A stretch of DNA of 64,000 bases from Lacticaseibacillus nasuensis JCM 17158 (GTDB lineage Bacteria > Bacillota > Bacilli > Lactobacillales > Lactobacillaceae): NCBI RefSeq assembly GCF_001434705.1, contig NZ_AZDJ01000013.1, positions 76,542-140,541 on the forward strand. Reading direction: 5' to 3'. Below are positions 1 through 8,871 of this stretch, one piece after another. The notes beneath the pieces are model-generated. The model ran no database searches and was not told the DNA's origin. It saw only the letters and a program-made list of their open reading frames with translations. The position numbers and the translations under genes are program-made. Position 1 is the stretch's first letter. The number at the start of each line of letters is the position of its first letter.

Positions 1-444
1 GGGAAGACCCAGACGTTGAACTACTACAACATCGAATCGCTGTTGTATTTTGTCGACGTGCCTGGGTACGGCTACGCCAAGGTCAGCAAGGCCGCTCGGG
101 CGAAGTTTGCGGCAATGATCGAAGCCTACCTGAGCGCCCGCCAGGAGTTGCGCGGCGTCGTGCAGCTCGTCGACGCGCGACATGCGCCGAGTCCCGACGA
201 CGTCAGCATGTATCAATATTTAAAGTATTATCACCTGCCGGTGCTGGTGGTCGGCACCAAGGTCGATAAAACTAGTCGCTCGCAGCGCAACAAAGTATTG
301 CGCACGCTGAGTCAAGGCTTGGAACTGAATCAAACCGACTCGCTGATTTTATTCTCGGCGACCACCGGGGAAGGCAAGGACGCGGTGTGGCAATGGCTTG
401 AAGCCGCGGCAAACATTGGAGGCAGTGAACATGGAACTAAATGA
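1..444 (+). CDS. engB: Ribosome biogenesis GTP-binding protein EngB/YsxC, C-terminal part (5' truncated by window)
   Basis: The reading frame is open from the first base and begins inside the P-loop (GKTQTLNYYNI), so the true start lies upstream of the window. EngB is a small TrmE-Era-EngA-type GTPase needed for late assembly of the 50S ribosomal subunit in the cytoplasm. Visible motifs are the end of G1 (GKT), G3 in FVDVPGYGYAKVSK, G4 (TKVD) and a G5-like SAT. The C-terminus ...GSEHGTK overlaps the next gene by 14 bases, suggesting translational coupling. In Bacillota this gene usually follows clpX; that part is not visible. The TTG at position 16 should not be taken as the start because conserved residues precede it. 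Confidence 0.95.
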   Translation, partial: GKTQTLNYYNIESLLYFVDVPGYGYAKVSKAARAKFAAMIEAYLSARQELRGVVQLVDARHAPSPDDVSMYQYLKYYHLPVLVVGTKVDKTSRSQRNKVLRTLSQGLELNQTDSLILFSATTGEGKDAVWQWLEAAANIGGSEHGTK

Positions 445-724
445 GTATCAAGCACAGGCGAACCGGACGCTGGCGGGGAACGAGCACGTCTTGACCCACT
501 TATCGTTGGGCCTGGCGAGCGAAACCGGGCAGATTATCGAATTGGTCAACAAGTACACCTTCCAAGGCAACGATTTGGACAAGGGCAAGTTGACCCACGA
601 ACTGGGCGACCTGCTGTGGTATTTGTCTCAAGTCGCGCAATGGGCCGACATTCCCTTCGACGATGTTGCCACCGAGAACCTCGCCGCCTTGGCCAAGCGT
701 TACCCGAATATGGAAAAGAAGTAA
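431..724 (+). CDS. MazG-like nucleotide pyrophosphohydrolase
   Basis: The 97-aa product has the single-domain MazG-like fold signature: GLASETGQIIELV followed by THELGDLLWYLSQVA. Proteins of this family hydrolyse (d)NTPs to monophosphate and pyrophosphate, using Mg2+ held by an ExxE and an ExxD motif. ELGD supplies ExxD, but the ExxE position reads ETGQ, with Gln where a second Glu is usual, so activity may be altered or the metal site completed otherwise. The start ATG is preceded by GGAG at 417-420 and overlaps the end of engB. A strong terminator follows directly. The exact substrate cannot be told from sequence. Confidence 0.8.
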   Translation: MELNEYQAQANRTLAGNEHVLTHLSLGLASETGQIIELVNKYTFQGNDLDKGKLTHELGDLLWYLSQVAQWADIPFDDVATENLAALAKRYPNMEKK

Positions 725-749
725 CAACCGCCGCGGCGGTTGTTTTTTT
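723..749 (+). terminator. Intrinsic terminator after engB-mazG-like
   Basis: A perfect 11-bp inverted repeat (AACAACCGCCG/CGGCGGTTGTT with no real loop besides the centre) overlaps the stop codon and runs into seven T residues. Confidence 0.85.
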
Positions 750-760
750 GGTTCAAGCAC

Positions 761-793
761 AAAAAAGGAGCCGTGACGCGGGTCACGGCTCCT
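761..793 (-). terminator. Intrinsic terminator of the 55-aa minus-strand gene
   Basis: Perfect 12-bp stem AGGAGCCGTGAC / GTCACGGCTCCT (766-777, 782-793) with a 4-base loop; the A run at 761-766 reads as a U run on the minus strand. Confidence 0.85.
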
Positions 794-798
794 GGTGG

Positions 799-966
799 TT
801 AGTCTTTTGCTTTGTTGGCTTGCTCGGCCGCTTTGGCCTTGGCCTTTTTGGCTTGTTCAGCCTGGTGCTTGGGGTCGGGACCGGTGGCAACTTTTTCGTC
901 GGGCATGACGGCAAACTTGTCGAACATCTCGCCCCAGTCGGTTTTGGTATTCACTTTGAGGGCCAT
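799..966 (-). CDS. Small conserved-looking protein of unknown function (55 aa)
   Basis: The product starts MALKVNTKTDWGEMFDKFA, continues through VMPDEKVATGP, and ends in an Ala/Lys/Gln-rich helical tail. The start was chosen because AGGTGAAG/GGAGGTGA precedes this ATG at a good distance; a longer reading frame upstream lacks a ribosome site. It has its own extended -10 promoter and its own terminator, which argues that it is a real gene. The N-terminal pattern (K-TD-EMF-FA-P) recalls the small SPJ_0845-type proteins of streptococci and lactobacilli, but I cannot confirm homology. It is soluble, has no cysteines, and its role is unknown. Confidence 0.65.
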   Translation of the reverse strand: MALKVNTKTDWGEMFDKFAVMPDEKVATGPDPKHQAEQAKKAKAKAAEQANKAKD

Positions 967-990
967 TGGCTTCACCTCCAGGTTATTGGC

Positions 991-1002
991 CTCAGTATAG
1001 CA
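991..1002 (-). promoter_or_regulatory. Extended -10 promoter for the 55-aa gene
   Basis: On the minus strand TGC-TATACT (TATACT is the complement of 994-999) forms an extended -10 element about 28 bases ahead of the start codon. No good -35 is visible. Confidence 0.5.
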
Positions 1003-1032
1003 CAGCGGGTGAATTTTTTCTTTGAATATTAA

Positions 1033-1061
1033 TTGCATAAAAACAACTTACAGTGTATAGT
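1033..1061 (+). promoter_or_regulatory. Sigma-A promoter of glnPH-glnQ
   Basis: TTGCAT (1033-1038), a 17-base spacer, then TATAGT (1056-1061). A 12-bp GC palindrome CCGGGCGCCCGG lies in the 5' leader at 1082-1093. Confidence 0.65.
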
Positions 1062-1122
1062 ATAGACCATACAAGCGACGGCCGGGCGCCCGGTGACGCG
1101 CAGTGGGAGGCAGGAATTTCTA

Positions 1123-2595
1123 GTGATTAAACGAGTATGGCGATGGGTATTGGGGTTGTTTATGTTGGCAACCATGGTTGGTGGCGGCATGGCAACACCA
1201 GTGCACGCGGCGGATGATAGTCTCGCCAAGGTCCAGCAAAAAGGGACCTTGGTGATGGGGACCAGCCCAGATTACGCCCCGTATGAATTCTTGGTCAACC
1301 AGCACGGCAAAAACGTCGTGGTGGGGATGGATGTCGAGATCGCCAAGAAAATCGCCAAGGACATCGGCGTGAAGTTGGTCATCAAGCAAATGGACTTCGA
1401 TTCACTGTTGGTCGGGTTGCAAACCGGGAAGGTCGACATGGTGCTCAGCGCCATGACCCCAACCGATGAGCGCCGCCAAAGCGTGGACTTCTCGAAGATC
1501 TACTACAAGGGCGGCCAAGACATCGTCGTGAACAAGGCCGACGCCAAGGTGTACAAGAACCACCAAAGCTTTGTCGATAAGAAAGTCGGCGCACAAACTG
1601 GTTCGTTGCAGGCGGATTTGGTGAAAAAGCAAATGCCTGAGTCGAGCCTGTTAGGCCTGACGAAGGTCACCGACTTGATTCTGGCGCTGAAGTCGCACAA
1701 GGTCGAAGGCGTCGTGATGGAAGAAGCCGTCGCCAGCGCCTATGTCCAAAACGACAACCAGCTGGCGTTGATTCCCGGCAAGTTCGACTTAGGTAGCGAC
1801 GAAAACGGCACGGCGATTGGGTTTGCCAAGGGCAGTACCAGCCTGGTCAACGCCGCCAACCGGTCGATTGACGCCATTCAAAAGCAAAAGCTATTGCCGC
1901 AATACCTCAAGCAAGCTGGTCGCTACATGCAAACCAATACGACCAACACCAGCATGTTCCATTATTGGCGCTTCTTTGCCAAAGGGATTGGGTACACCTT
2001 GCTGATCACCGCGATTTCTGTGTTGATTGGGGTCGTCCTCGGGGTCTTCTTGGCCCTGATGCGGTTGGGTAAGGTGAAGGTGTTGCACGCATTGGCGGTG
2101 GCCTACATCGAATTCGTCCGCGGCACGCCGTTGATGATCCAGGTCATGTTCGTCTACTTCGGCATCGGCATTTTCATCGATATTCCGGCCTTGATCGCCG
2201 GGATCATCGCCGTGTCGCTGAACTCCGGCGCATATGTCGCCGAGATCATCCGCGGCGGGATCGAAAGCATTCCGGTGGGGCAAACAGAGGCGGCGCGGTC
2301 GCTCGGCCTGTCGCAACGGCTGACGATGCAAACCGTGGTGTTGCCCCAGGCGTTGCGCAACATTTGGCCGGCGTTAGGCAATGAGTTCATCTCGTTGATC
2401 AAGGAAAGTTCCATCGTCTCTATTATTGGTGTTACCGATTTGATTTATCAGTTGAAAGTCGTGCAAACGGCCACTTACAAAGGCGTCCAGCCGATCATCG
2501 TGGCCATGGTCATTTACTTCGTATTAACATTCGGATTGTCCAAGCTCTTGGGCCACTATGAAAGGAAGATGAAACATGACGAAGGCACTAATTGA
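1123..2595 (+). CDS. glnP: Glutamine/amino-acid ABC transporter, substrate-binding protein fused to permease
   Basis: This 490-aa protein joins an extracytoplasmic solute-binding domain to the membrane permease. Residues 1-30 form a signal/anchor ending in HAADD; about 31-270 are a family-3 binding protein ([30 protein letters not shown]); about 275-480 form the HisM/GlnP-type permease with several membrane helices and the EAARSLGLS loop (near residue 386) that docks the ATPase. Start: GTG at 1123, with GGGAGG 12 bases upstream; an in-frame GTG at 1093 sits inside a palindrome and has no ribosome site. It overlaps glnQ by 20 bases. The architecture is that of lactic-acid-bacterial GlnPQ, but with one binding domain where Lactococcus GlnP has two. 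Glutamine is the likely, not proven, substrate. Confidence 0.9.
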   Translation: MIKRVWRWVLGLFMLATMVGGGMATPVHAADDSLAKVQQKGTLVMGTSPDYAPYEFLVNQHGKNVVVGMDVEIAKKIAKDIGVKLVIKQMDFDSLLVGLQTGKVDMVLSAMTPTDERRQSVDFSKIYYKGGQDIVVNKADAKVYKNHQSFVDKKVGAQTGSLQADLVKKQMPESSLLGLTKVTDLILALKSHKVEGVVMEEAVASAYVQNDNQLALIPGKFDLGSDENGTAIGFAKGSTSLVNAANRSIDAIQKQKLLPQYLKQAGRYMQTNTTNTSMFHYWRFFAKGIGYTLLITAISVLIGVVLGVFLALMRLGKVKVLHALAVAYIEFVRGTPLMIQVMFVYFGIGIFIDIPALIAGIIAVSLNSGAYVAEIIRGGIESIPVGQTEAARSLGLSQRLTMQTVVLPQALRNIWPALGNEFISLIKESSIVSIIGVTDLIYQLKVVQTATYKGVQPIIVAMVIYFVLTFGLSKLLGHYERKMKHDEGTN

Positions 2596-3319
2596 GATTA
2601 AGCACCTCGTGAAAAAGTTTGGGGATAACGTCGTGTTAAACGATATTTCCGAAACCATCAACCAAGGCGACGTGATTGTAGTCATCGGGGCGTCCGGCGG
2701 CGGGAAGAGTACCTTCTTGCGCAGCCTCAACCTGCTGAATCAGCCGACCAGCGGCGAAATCGATTTTGAAGGCACGGACCTCACCAGCCTCAGCGAAAAG
2801 CAACTCGATCAAGTCCGCGAGAAAATGGGCATGGTGTTCCAGCAGTTCAACCTGTTTCCGAACATGACGGTGCTGGAAAACATTAAGCTGGCGCCGATGA
2901 AGGTCAAGCAAGCAGACGATGCGGCGGCCACGGCTAAAGCGCAGGCCTTGCTGAAGCAGGTGGGGCTCGAGGAAAAGGCCGATGCCTATCCAAGTAGCCT
3001 GTCTGGTGGCCAAATGCAGCGCGTGGCGATTGCCCGCGCATTGGCGATGGAACCCGATGTCATGTTATTCGACGAGCCGACGAGTGCGCTGGATCCCGAA
3101 ATGGTCGGTGAAGTGTTGAAGGTCATGCAGGACCTGGCCAAGTCGGGGATGACTATGATCGTGGTCACCCACGAAATGGGCTTCGCCCGTGAAGTGGCTG
3201 ATCAGGTTTGGTTCATGGACGCCGGCGTGATTGCCGAAAAAGGCACCCCGGAAGAAATCTTTACGGCGCCGAAAGAGGCCCGGACCAAAGACTTTTTAAG
3301 CAAGGTCCTCGCGCAATAA
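2576..3319 (+). CDS. glnQ: Amino-acid ABC transporter ATP-binding protein
   Basis: The 247-aa ATPase powers uptake through the GlnPH protein encoded just upstream. All ABC signatures are present: Walker [10 protein letters not shown] (one Gly where Ser is usual), Q-loop [16 protein letters not shown], signature [15 protein letters not shown], Walker [13 protein letters not shown] and switch His in VTHEM. This order and length match the polar amino-acid transport (GlnQ/HisP) family. It starts inside the 3' end of glnPH with AAAGGAAG upstream, so the two are translationally coupled. A terminator closes the operon. Confidence 0.95.
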   Translation: MTKALIEIKHLVKKFGDNVVLNDISETINQGDVIVVIGASGGGKSTFLRSLNLLNQPTSGEIDFEGTDLTSLSEKQLDQVREKMGMVFQQFNLFPNMTVLENIKLAPMKVKQADDAAATAKAQALLKQVGLEEKADAYPSSLSGGQMQRVAIARALAMEPDVMLFDEPTSALDPEMVGEVLKVMQDLAKSGMTMIVVTHEMGFAREVADQVWFMDAGVIAEKGTPEEIFTAPKEARTKDFLSKVLAQ

Positions 3320-3330
3320 TGATTGCACTG

Positions 3331-3362
3331 AACAGTCCCGGCGAAAGTCGGGGCTGTTTTTG
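3331..3362 (+). terminator. Intrinsic terminator after glnQ
   Basis: ACAGTCCCG / CGGGGCTGT stem (3332-3340 and 3349-3357, one wobble) around a short loop, followed by five T. Confidence 0.8.
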
Positions 3363-3484
3363 CGTAATTTCGCGGACGGCCGACAAAAGCCACCCGGAAA
3401 AAGTTGGCCTTAATAAAACCGCTTACGATTTTACTCTTTCTTAACACCATTAACTTAATCTATACCTTTGCGGCGCCGGATCCA

Positions 3485-3560
3485 TGTTAGACTAAGTTAT
3501 GAATTTGAAAGAATTCATAAGCGTCGGCCGTTCCAGCACAAAGTCTGGAGCGGTCTTTTT
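3485..3560 (+). ncRNA. Candidate small RNA or leader unit ahead of uvrC
   Basis: The unit consists of TGTTAGACT as an extended -10, a first hairpin (TTATGAATT...AATTCATAA), and an 11-bp hairpin GGCCGTTCCAG...CTGGAGCGGTC with two wobble pairs followed by TTTTT. The predicted RNA of about 60 nt would be fully hairpin-folded and ends before the uvrC promoter. No family is recognised; transcription is inferred. Confidence 0.35.
3526..3560 (+). terminator. Terminator-like hairpin upstream of uvrC
   Basis: GGCCGTTCCAG (3526-3536) pairs with CTGGAGCGGTC (3545-3555), two G-U pairs, 8-base loop, then T5. No annotated gene lies directly upstream on this strand. Confidence 0.65.
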
Positions 3561-3584
3561 GTGTGGTTCCGAAAGCACCTGGCA

Positions 3585-3613
3585 TTGCGAGGAAAAGGTG
3601 AAGTCGGTACACT
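3585..3613 (+). promoter_or_regulatory. Sigma-A promoter of uvrC
   Basis: TTGCGA (3585-3590), 17-base spacer, TACACT (3608-3613), about 70 bases ahead of the uvrC start. Confidence 0.6.
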
Positions 3614-3682
3614 AGAGCTGGATTGCATTTACCCGCCAACATCTTTACAATTAACCCCGAACGTTTGTTTTAGGAGGCAACG

Positions 3683-5473
3683 ATGGCATCTGCGCATATT
3701 GAACATAAACTCGCCTTGCTCCCAGATGAGCCGGGGTGTTATCAAATGAAGGACCTGAACGGCAAGATTATTTATGTCGGCAAGGCCAAGAACCTGAAGA
3801 ATCGCGTGCGCTCGTATTTTAAGAGCAGCCATGACGGCAAGACGGCGCAACTGGTGGCCAATATCGCCGACTTCGATTACATCGTGACCTCTAGCGACAA
3901 GGAAGCCTTCCTGCTTGAAATCACCTTGATTCAAAAGTGGCAACCTTACTACAACATCAAGTTAAAAAAAGGGACCGGCTATCCATACATCAAGATCACC
4001 AACGAGCGCGATCCCAAAATCATGATTTCCGGGGACGTGCGCAAGGACGGCGCCTATTATTTCGGCCCGTATCCGAATGTCTACGCCGCCGAAGAAACCA
4101 TGCATTTTTTACAAAAGGTGTACCCGCTGCGGCGCTGCAATGGCTACCAAGGCCGGCCGTGTCTGTATTATCACATGGGGCAGTGTCTCGGCCCGTGCTG
4201 GCATGAGGTCCCCAAGGCGGAGTACGACGCGCAAATTGCCAAAATCAAGAGTTTTCTCGACGGCAATACCGGCAAGGTGCGCGCGGAATTAACCAAGCAA
4301 ATGAAAACCGCGGCGGCCGACCTCGAGTTTGAGCGGGCGGCCGAGTTGCGTGACCAACTGCACTACATCGAAGTCACCGTCGAAAAGCAGAAGATTATTT
4401 CCACCGATCGCACGCAACGCGACATTTTTAATTTCTATATGGATAAAGGCTGGATCAGCATCCAGGTGTTCTTCATTCGCCAGGCCCGCTTGATGAAGCG
4501 CGAATCCCGGCTGTTTCCCATCGTCAACTCTGCGGAAGAAGAATTCGAGTCCTTCATCATGCAGTTTTATGACCGTAAGAACAACGTCCGGCCCAAGGAG
4601 GTCCTGGTCCCCAAGGGCGTGAACAACGCCGTCTTGGCCGAAGTGCTCGACTTGCCGGTGCGGACGCCGCAACGCGGGGAGAAGCGCGACTTGATGGCCT
4701 TGGCGAAGAAAAATGCGCGCATCAAGCTTGAGGAAAAGTTTCGCCTGCTGGAGCTGGATAACCGCACCACCATCGGCGCCCAGAATGAAATCATGGACGC
4801 GCTTGGCCTCCCGCATGGCCACGTCATCGAGGCGTTTGACCACAGCCACATTCAAGGCACCGATCCGGTCAGCGCCATGGTGCAGTTCGTTGACGGCCAA
4901 GCCGAAAAAACCAATTACCGGAAATATAAATTGGCCCAGGCTGAAGGCGACCATTCCGCCAATGAAGACGCCAATACCCGCGAAGTGATCCGCCGGCGCT
5001 ACACGCGGTTGTTGAAGGAACACGCCGCGTTGCCCGACTTGATTCTCATGGATGGTGGGGCGATTGAAATGAACGCGGCCAAGGATGTCCTGGTCAACGA
5101 GCTCAACCTCGACATTCCTGTGGCGGGGATGGTGAAGAACAACAAGCATAAAACCGCCGCCTTATTATTTGGCGATCAAGACGACCCCATCGACTTGGAT
5201 CCAAAATCGCAAGGCTTTTATTTGCTCGAACGGATTCAAGACGAGGTGCACCGGTTCGCGATCACGTTCCACCGCCAGCTGCGGAATAAGAATTCACTCT
5301 CCAGTCGACTGGAAACCATCAGTGGCGTTGGGCCACGCACCCGGGCGAAACTCATGCGCGAATTCAAGACGATTCCCCACATTCGCGAGGCGAGCGTGGC
5401 CGACATTCAGGCGTTGGGCATCAGCAAAACGGTGGCCCAGGCCATCAAGGTGTCGCTGGCCGCCGAACCGTGA
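3683..5473 (+). CDS. uvrC: Excinuclease ABC subunit C
   Basis: UvrC makes the two incisions flanking bulky DNA lesions in nucleotide excision repair, acting on the UvrB-DNA complex. The 596-aa length is typical. Domains in order: N-terminal GIY-YIG nuclease (GCYQMKDLNGKIIYVGKAKNLK, residues about 14-90), a cysteine region (RRCNGYQGRPCLYYHMGQC), a UVR motif that binds UvrB (around 200-235, DLEFERAAELRDQL), the RNase H-like nuclease domain with LILMDGGAIEMNAA, and C-terminal tandem helix-hairpin-helix (ISGVGPRTRAKLM). The start is fixed by TAGGAGGC ahead of ATG. It has its own promoter, and obgE downstream has another. Confidence 0.97.
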   Translation: MASAHIEHKLALLPDEPGCYQMKDLNGKIIYVGKAKNLKNRVRSYFKSSHDGKTAQLVANIADFDYIVTSSDKEAFLLEITLIQKWQPYYNIKLKKGTGYPYIKITNERDPKIMISGDVRKDGAYYFGPYPNVYAAEETMHFLQKVYPLRRCNGYQGRPCLYYHMGQCLGPCWHEVPKAEYDAQIAKIKSFLDGNTGKVRAELTKQMKTAAADLEFERAAELRDQLHYIEVTVEKQKIISTDRTQRDIFNFYMDKGWISIQVFFIRQARLMKRESRLFPIVNSAEEEFESFIMQFYDRKNNVRPKEVLVPKGVNNAVLAEVLDLPVRTPQRGEKRDLMALAKKNARIKLEEKFRLLELDNRTTIGAQNEIMDALGLPHGHVIEAFDHSHIQGTDPVSAMVQFVDGQAEKTNYRKYKLAQAEGDHSANEDANTREVIRRRYTRLLKEHAALPDLILMDGGAIEMNAAKDVLVNELNLDIPVAGMVKNNKHKTAALLFGDQDDPIDLDPKSQGFYLLERIQDEVHRFAITFHRQLRNKNSLSSRLETISGVGPRTRAKLMREFKTIPHIREASVADIQALGISKTVAQAIKVSLAAEP

Positions 5474-5485
5474 CCGCAAGGCGAC

Positions 5486-5514
5486 TTGAATTTCCGGCTT
5501 AAATTCCGTATGCT
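5486..5514 (+). promoter_or_regulatory. Sigma-A promoter of obgE
   Basis: TTGAAT (5486-5491), 17-base spacer, TATGCT (5509-5514), 38 bases ahead of the start. Confidence 0.65.
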
Positions 5515-5551
5515 TGTACAATTGGATTAGACAAAATCATGGAGGACGCCT

Positions 5552-6838
5552 ATGTTCGTCGATCAGGTGACAGTTGAAGTACAAGCCGGAAAAGGTGGCG
5601 ACGGCATGGTCGCGTTCCGGCGGGAAAAGTTTGTACCGTTTGGTGGCCCGGCCGGCGGTGACGGCGGGCATGGCGGCTCCGTCGTCTTATATGTGGACGA
5701 GGGGTTGCGGACGCTGATGGATTTCCGCTATTCACGGCACTTTAAGGCCAAGCCCGGTGACAACGGCCAGCCGAAGTCGATGTACGGGCGCAAGGCGGAT
5801 AATGTCCGCCTGGCTGTGCCGGCAGGGACGACGGTGTATGATGCCGATACGCATGAGGAGCTTGGCGATCTCGTCAACCCCGGCGACGAACTGGTCGTCG
5901 CCCAGGGTGGGCGTGGCGGCCGCGGCAATATTCATTTTGTGTCACCGAAAAACACCGCCCCGGAAATTGCCGAAAACGGCGAACCCGGTGAACATCGCTT
6001 CATCACCTTGGAGTTAAAGGTGTTGGCCGATGTCGGTTTAGTTGGTTTTCCCTCTGTCGGTAAGTCGACGTTGCTGTCCGTCGTGACGCAAGCGAAGCCG
6101 AAGATTGCGGCGTATCAGTTCACGACCTTGGTGCCGAACCTCGGCATGGTGCAGCTTGATGACGGCACCGATTTTGTCATGGCCGATTTACCCGGCTTGA
6201 TTGAAGGCGCGCATACCGGTGTGGGGCTGGGCATTCAGTTTCTGCGCCACGTGGAGCGGACCCGGGTGATTCTGCATCTGGTGGAAATGGATCCCGATAA
6301 CGGGCGCGACCCGTTGACGGATTACCACGCCATTCGCCAGGAGCTGGCCAGTTACGACGAAACGATCCTCGCGCGGCCGCAACTGGTGGTGGCGACCAAG
6401 CTCGATTTGCCAGGAGCCAAGGAACGCTTCGCCGAATTTAAGGCGGCGCTGTTAGAAGAAGGCGTGAGCGAGCAAGACATCTTCGCCATTTCCAGCATCA
6501 CCCATGACGGCGTGCAGCCGTTGTTGCAGGCCACGGCCACTGCACTGGCGACGGCGCCGACGTTTGCCTTGCACGACACCGTGACGCCGGGTAAGTATAC
6601 CTTCACACCGGATAACAGCGACTTGAAGGTGAGCCAAGACGAAGACGGCACCTTTATTCTCAGTGGCAAGAAGCTGGAGAAGCTCTTCAAAATGGCCAAC
6701 CTCGATCACGACGACGGGGTCTTACGGTTCGCGCGCCAATTGCGTAGCCTCGGGGTCGACGACGCGTTGCGCGAGGCGGGGGCCAAGCAAGGAGACTTGG
6801 TCGCCATCGACGACTTTACGTTTGAATTTGTGGAGTAA
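5552..6838 (+). CDS. obgE: Obg family GTPase (CgtA/ObgE)
   Basis: ObgE is an essential ribosome-associated GTPase linked to 50S assembly and stress responses. The 428-aa protein has the glycine-rich Obg fold (residues 1-158, with repeats such as GGDGGHGGS and GGRGGRGN), the G domain (G1 [12 protein letters not shown]3 [10 protein letters not shown]4 TKLD, G5-like ISSIT) and a C-terminal OCT domain (about 355-425) found in Gram-positive members. ATG 5552 follows GGAGG at 5541-5545. It is followed after 23 bases by an O-acyltransferase gene, probably on the same transcript. Confidence 0.97.
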   Translation: MFVDQVTVEVQAGKGGDGMVAFRREKFVPFGGPAGGDGGHGGSVVLYVDEGLRTLMDFRYSRHFKAKPGDNGQPKSMYGRKADNVRLAVPAGTTVYDADTHEELGDLVNPGDELVVAQGGRGGRGNIHFVSPKNTAPEIAENGEPGEHRFITLELKVLADVGLVGFPSVGKSTLLSVVTQAKPKIAAYQFTTLVPNLGMVQLDDGTDFVMADLPGLIEGAHTGVGLGIQFLRHVERTRVILHLVEMDPDNGRDPLTDYHAIRQELASYDETILARPQLVVATKLDLPGAKERFAEFKAALLEEGVSEQDIFAISSITHDGVQPLLQATATALATAPTFALHDTVTPGKYTFTPDNSDLKVSQDEDGTFILSGKKLEKLFKMANLDHDDGVLRFARQLRSLGVDDALREAGAKQGDLVAIDDFTFEFVE

Positions 6839-6861
6839 TTTGATTGGAGTGAGGACGACTC

Positions 6862-8856
6862 ATGTCGCAACAACAGCGCAAGCTGAAACGAGAGGCTAAG
6901 CTGACTGCTGACCGGCCGAAGCGGCGCTACATCACGGGCTTCGACGGTTTGCGTGCGCTGGGGGTGATTGGGGTCATCATGTACCACCTGCGCCCCGAGC
7001 TGTTCCAAGGTGGGTATTTGGGTGTCCCCATTTTTATGGTGGTGTCCGGCTATCTCATCACTGATGGCTTGGTGATGCAATATCACCGCACTGGTCGCAT
7101 CGACTTCAAGACGTTTTTCCTCAAACGCATTCGCCGGCTGTATCCCGGTTTAATTGCCGTCTTGTTCGCCACTAGCGCGTACATCACCTTGTTCAACCGG
7201 CAGCTTTTGCACCATTTGCACATGATGGTGTTGACGAATCTCACGTATGTCTACAACTGGTGGCAAATCGCGCATGGCCAATCGTATTTTGCCCGGTTTG
7301 CCAATGGCGAGTCGCCGTTTACCCACCTGTGGACACTGTCGATTGAGGGCCAGTACTATCTGATCTGGCCGGTCATCGTGTTGGGCCTGTTGGTGTTCGT
7401 CAAGCACCGGACCAAAATGGCCAGCGTCGTGGTGGCGTTAGCTGTCGTCAGCGCGGCGTGGATGGCTTTGCTCTTCGCATTACACCCAACTGCTGATCCA
7501 AGCCGGCTGTATTACGGGACGGATACGCGGGCGTTTTCGATTTTGTTAGGGGCCGCGCTGGCTTTTGTGTGGCCGAGTGCCGAACTTAGCGACCACTTGC
7601 CGAAAGCGGCCAGTTGGACCCTTGATGGCATCGGGAGTGTTTCCCTGGTTGGCTTGCTCATCATGACCTTCACGCTGAGTGCCCAAAGCGGGGCGCTGTA
7701 CCTCGGCGGCATGTTTGGCTTTTCGCTGTTGGCGACGGCCTTGGTCGCCGTGGTGGCGCATCCGGCGGGGCACTTCAACCGCCTGCTGACCAATCCGTTT
7801 TTTGCCTATTTGGGTTCGCGGAGCTATGGGATTTATTTGTATCAGTTTCCGGTAATGATTGCCTTTGAGCATCAATTCACCGACGTGGCCGATCACCCGC
7901 TCCTCTATCCGGTGATCGAAGTGGCCCTGATCTTGGTCATCGCCGAGTTGTCGTACCGCTTCATCGAACAGCCGGTGGCGAAGTTTGATTACCGCCAATT
8001 GCGGACGTGGTTCGCCCAGCTGGTTGACCGCCGCGTGGCCGACCGCACGCCGCGCATCGTCGTGGCAATTGCCGCGGTGATTCTGGCCATCGGCAGTGTC
8101 GGGTTGGTGCAGGCACCACACGCGACGGCGGTTCACGAGTCGCAACTGGCCAAGCGGCTGAAGCAAACCAAGGCGGACAAGTTGGCGCAGAAAAAGCGGC
8201 TGGCCGCAGCTAAGGCGAGCATCGCCAAGGCGAAGTCGGTCGCCGCAAATTCGGTCGCGGCGAGCAAGTCAAAAGAAGCCGCCAGCGCCGCGGCAGAGTC
8301 CGCTGCGCAAAAGCACCCGGTCAACCAAAAGTACGAAAAGTACGGGTTGACGCAAGTGGAGCTGCAAAAGGCCCAACAAATCGGCATCACCGGCGTCGGC
8401 GACTCGGTCATGTTAGATGGCCAGCCGTGGTTGCAGGAACTGATGCCACACGCATACATCGAGGCCAAGGTGGCGCGACAAATGAGTGCGTCGATTGGGC
8501 AGATGCAAAATCTAGCCAATACCGGCGCCTTGGCGCAAGTCGTGCTGGTCGGGCTGGGCACCAACGGCCCGTTTTCCCGCCAACAGTTTGATGCGATGAT
8601 GCGGGTCATCGGGCCCACGCGCCAGGTGTTTTGGATCAACGTCCGGGTACCAACGCGCAGCTGGCAGAATCCAGTCAATGCGCAGTTGGCCGCGGCGGCC
8701 AAGCGGTTCCGCAATTTGACCATCATCGACTGGTACGGCTATTCGAACAGCCACAAGGACTGGTTTTATCCCGATCAGGTCCATCCCAACCCTAAAGGCG
8801 CACCGCATTACGCGGCGTACATTACCAAGTGCATCGTGGCGGGAGTCCATTCATAG
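6862..8856 (+). CDS. OatA-like peptidoglycan/cell-surface O-acetyltransferase
   Basis: The 664-aa protein pairs an acyltransferase-3 membrane domain (residues about 25-425, some 10-11 membrane helices, opening with YITGFDGLRALGVIGVIMYH) with an extracytoplasmic SGNH esterase-like domain. The SGNH part shows GDS with candidate nucleophile Ser515, GTNG, and the catalytic pair DQVH (Asp638, His641). This is the layout of OatA, which O-acetylates MurNAc and gives lysozyme resistance. The two domains are joined by an Ala/Lys/Ser-rich linker of about 60 residues. GGAGTGAGG precedes the ATG. It lies between obgE and rnz, tightly spaced. The acceptor sugar is inferred from the family; other surface glycans are possible. 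Confidence 0.85.
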   Translation: MSQQQRKLKREAKLTADRPKRRYITGFDGLRALGVIGVIMYHLRPELFQGGYLGVPIFMVVSGYLITDGLVMQYHRTGRIDFKTFFLKRIRRLYPGLIAVLFATSAYITLFNRQLLHHLHMMVLTNLTYVYNWWQIAHGQSYFARFANGESPFTHLWTLSIEGQYYLIWPVIVLGLLVFVKHRTKMASVVVALAVVSAAWMALLFALHPTADPSRLYYGTDTRAFSILLGAALAFVWPSAELSDHLPKAASWTLDGIGSVSLVGLLIMTFTLSAQSGALYLGGMFGFSLLATALVAVVAHPAGHFNRLLTNPFFAYLGSRSYGIYLYQFPVMIAFEHQFTDVADHPLLYPVIEVALILVIAELSYRFIEQPVAKFDYRQLRTWFAQLVDRRVADRTPRIVVAIAAVILAIGSVGLVQAPHATAVHESQLAKRLKQTKADKLAQKKRLAAAKASIAKAKSVAANSVAASKSKEAASAAAESAAQKHPVNQKYEKYGLTQVELQKAQQIGITGVGDSVMLDGQPWLQELMPHAYIEAKVARQMSASIGQMQNLANTGALAQVVLVGLGTNGPFSRQQFDAMMRVIGPTRQVFWINVRVPTRSWQNPVNAQLAAAAKRFRNLTIIDWYGYSNSHKDWFYPDQVHPNPKGAPHYAAYITKCIVAGVHS

Positions 8857-8871
8857 AATAGGAAGCAGACA

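Larger units (their letters stand above)
3363..3682 (+). other. Intergenic region glnQ-uvrC with an orphan promoter-hairpin-terminator unit
   Basis: About 320 bases without a convincing gene. It holds an extended -10-like TGT-TAGACT (3485-3493), a perfect 9-bp inverted repeat TTATGAATT/AATTCATAA (3497-3505, 3512-3520), a terminator-type hairpin (3526-3560), and then a separate good promoter for uvrC (3585-3613). A 38-codon reading frame opens at ATG 3499 but has no ribosome site and runs through the hairpins. The first 100 bases (3363-3460) show nothing I can interpret. Confidence 0.6.

Noticed and set aside
3499..3615. 38-codon frame MNLKEFISVGRSST... upstream of uvrC
   Set aside because: No ribosome site, passes through two hairpins and a terminator and ends in the uvrC -10; only leaderless translation could rescue it.
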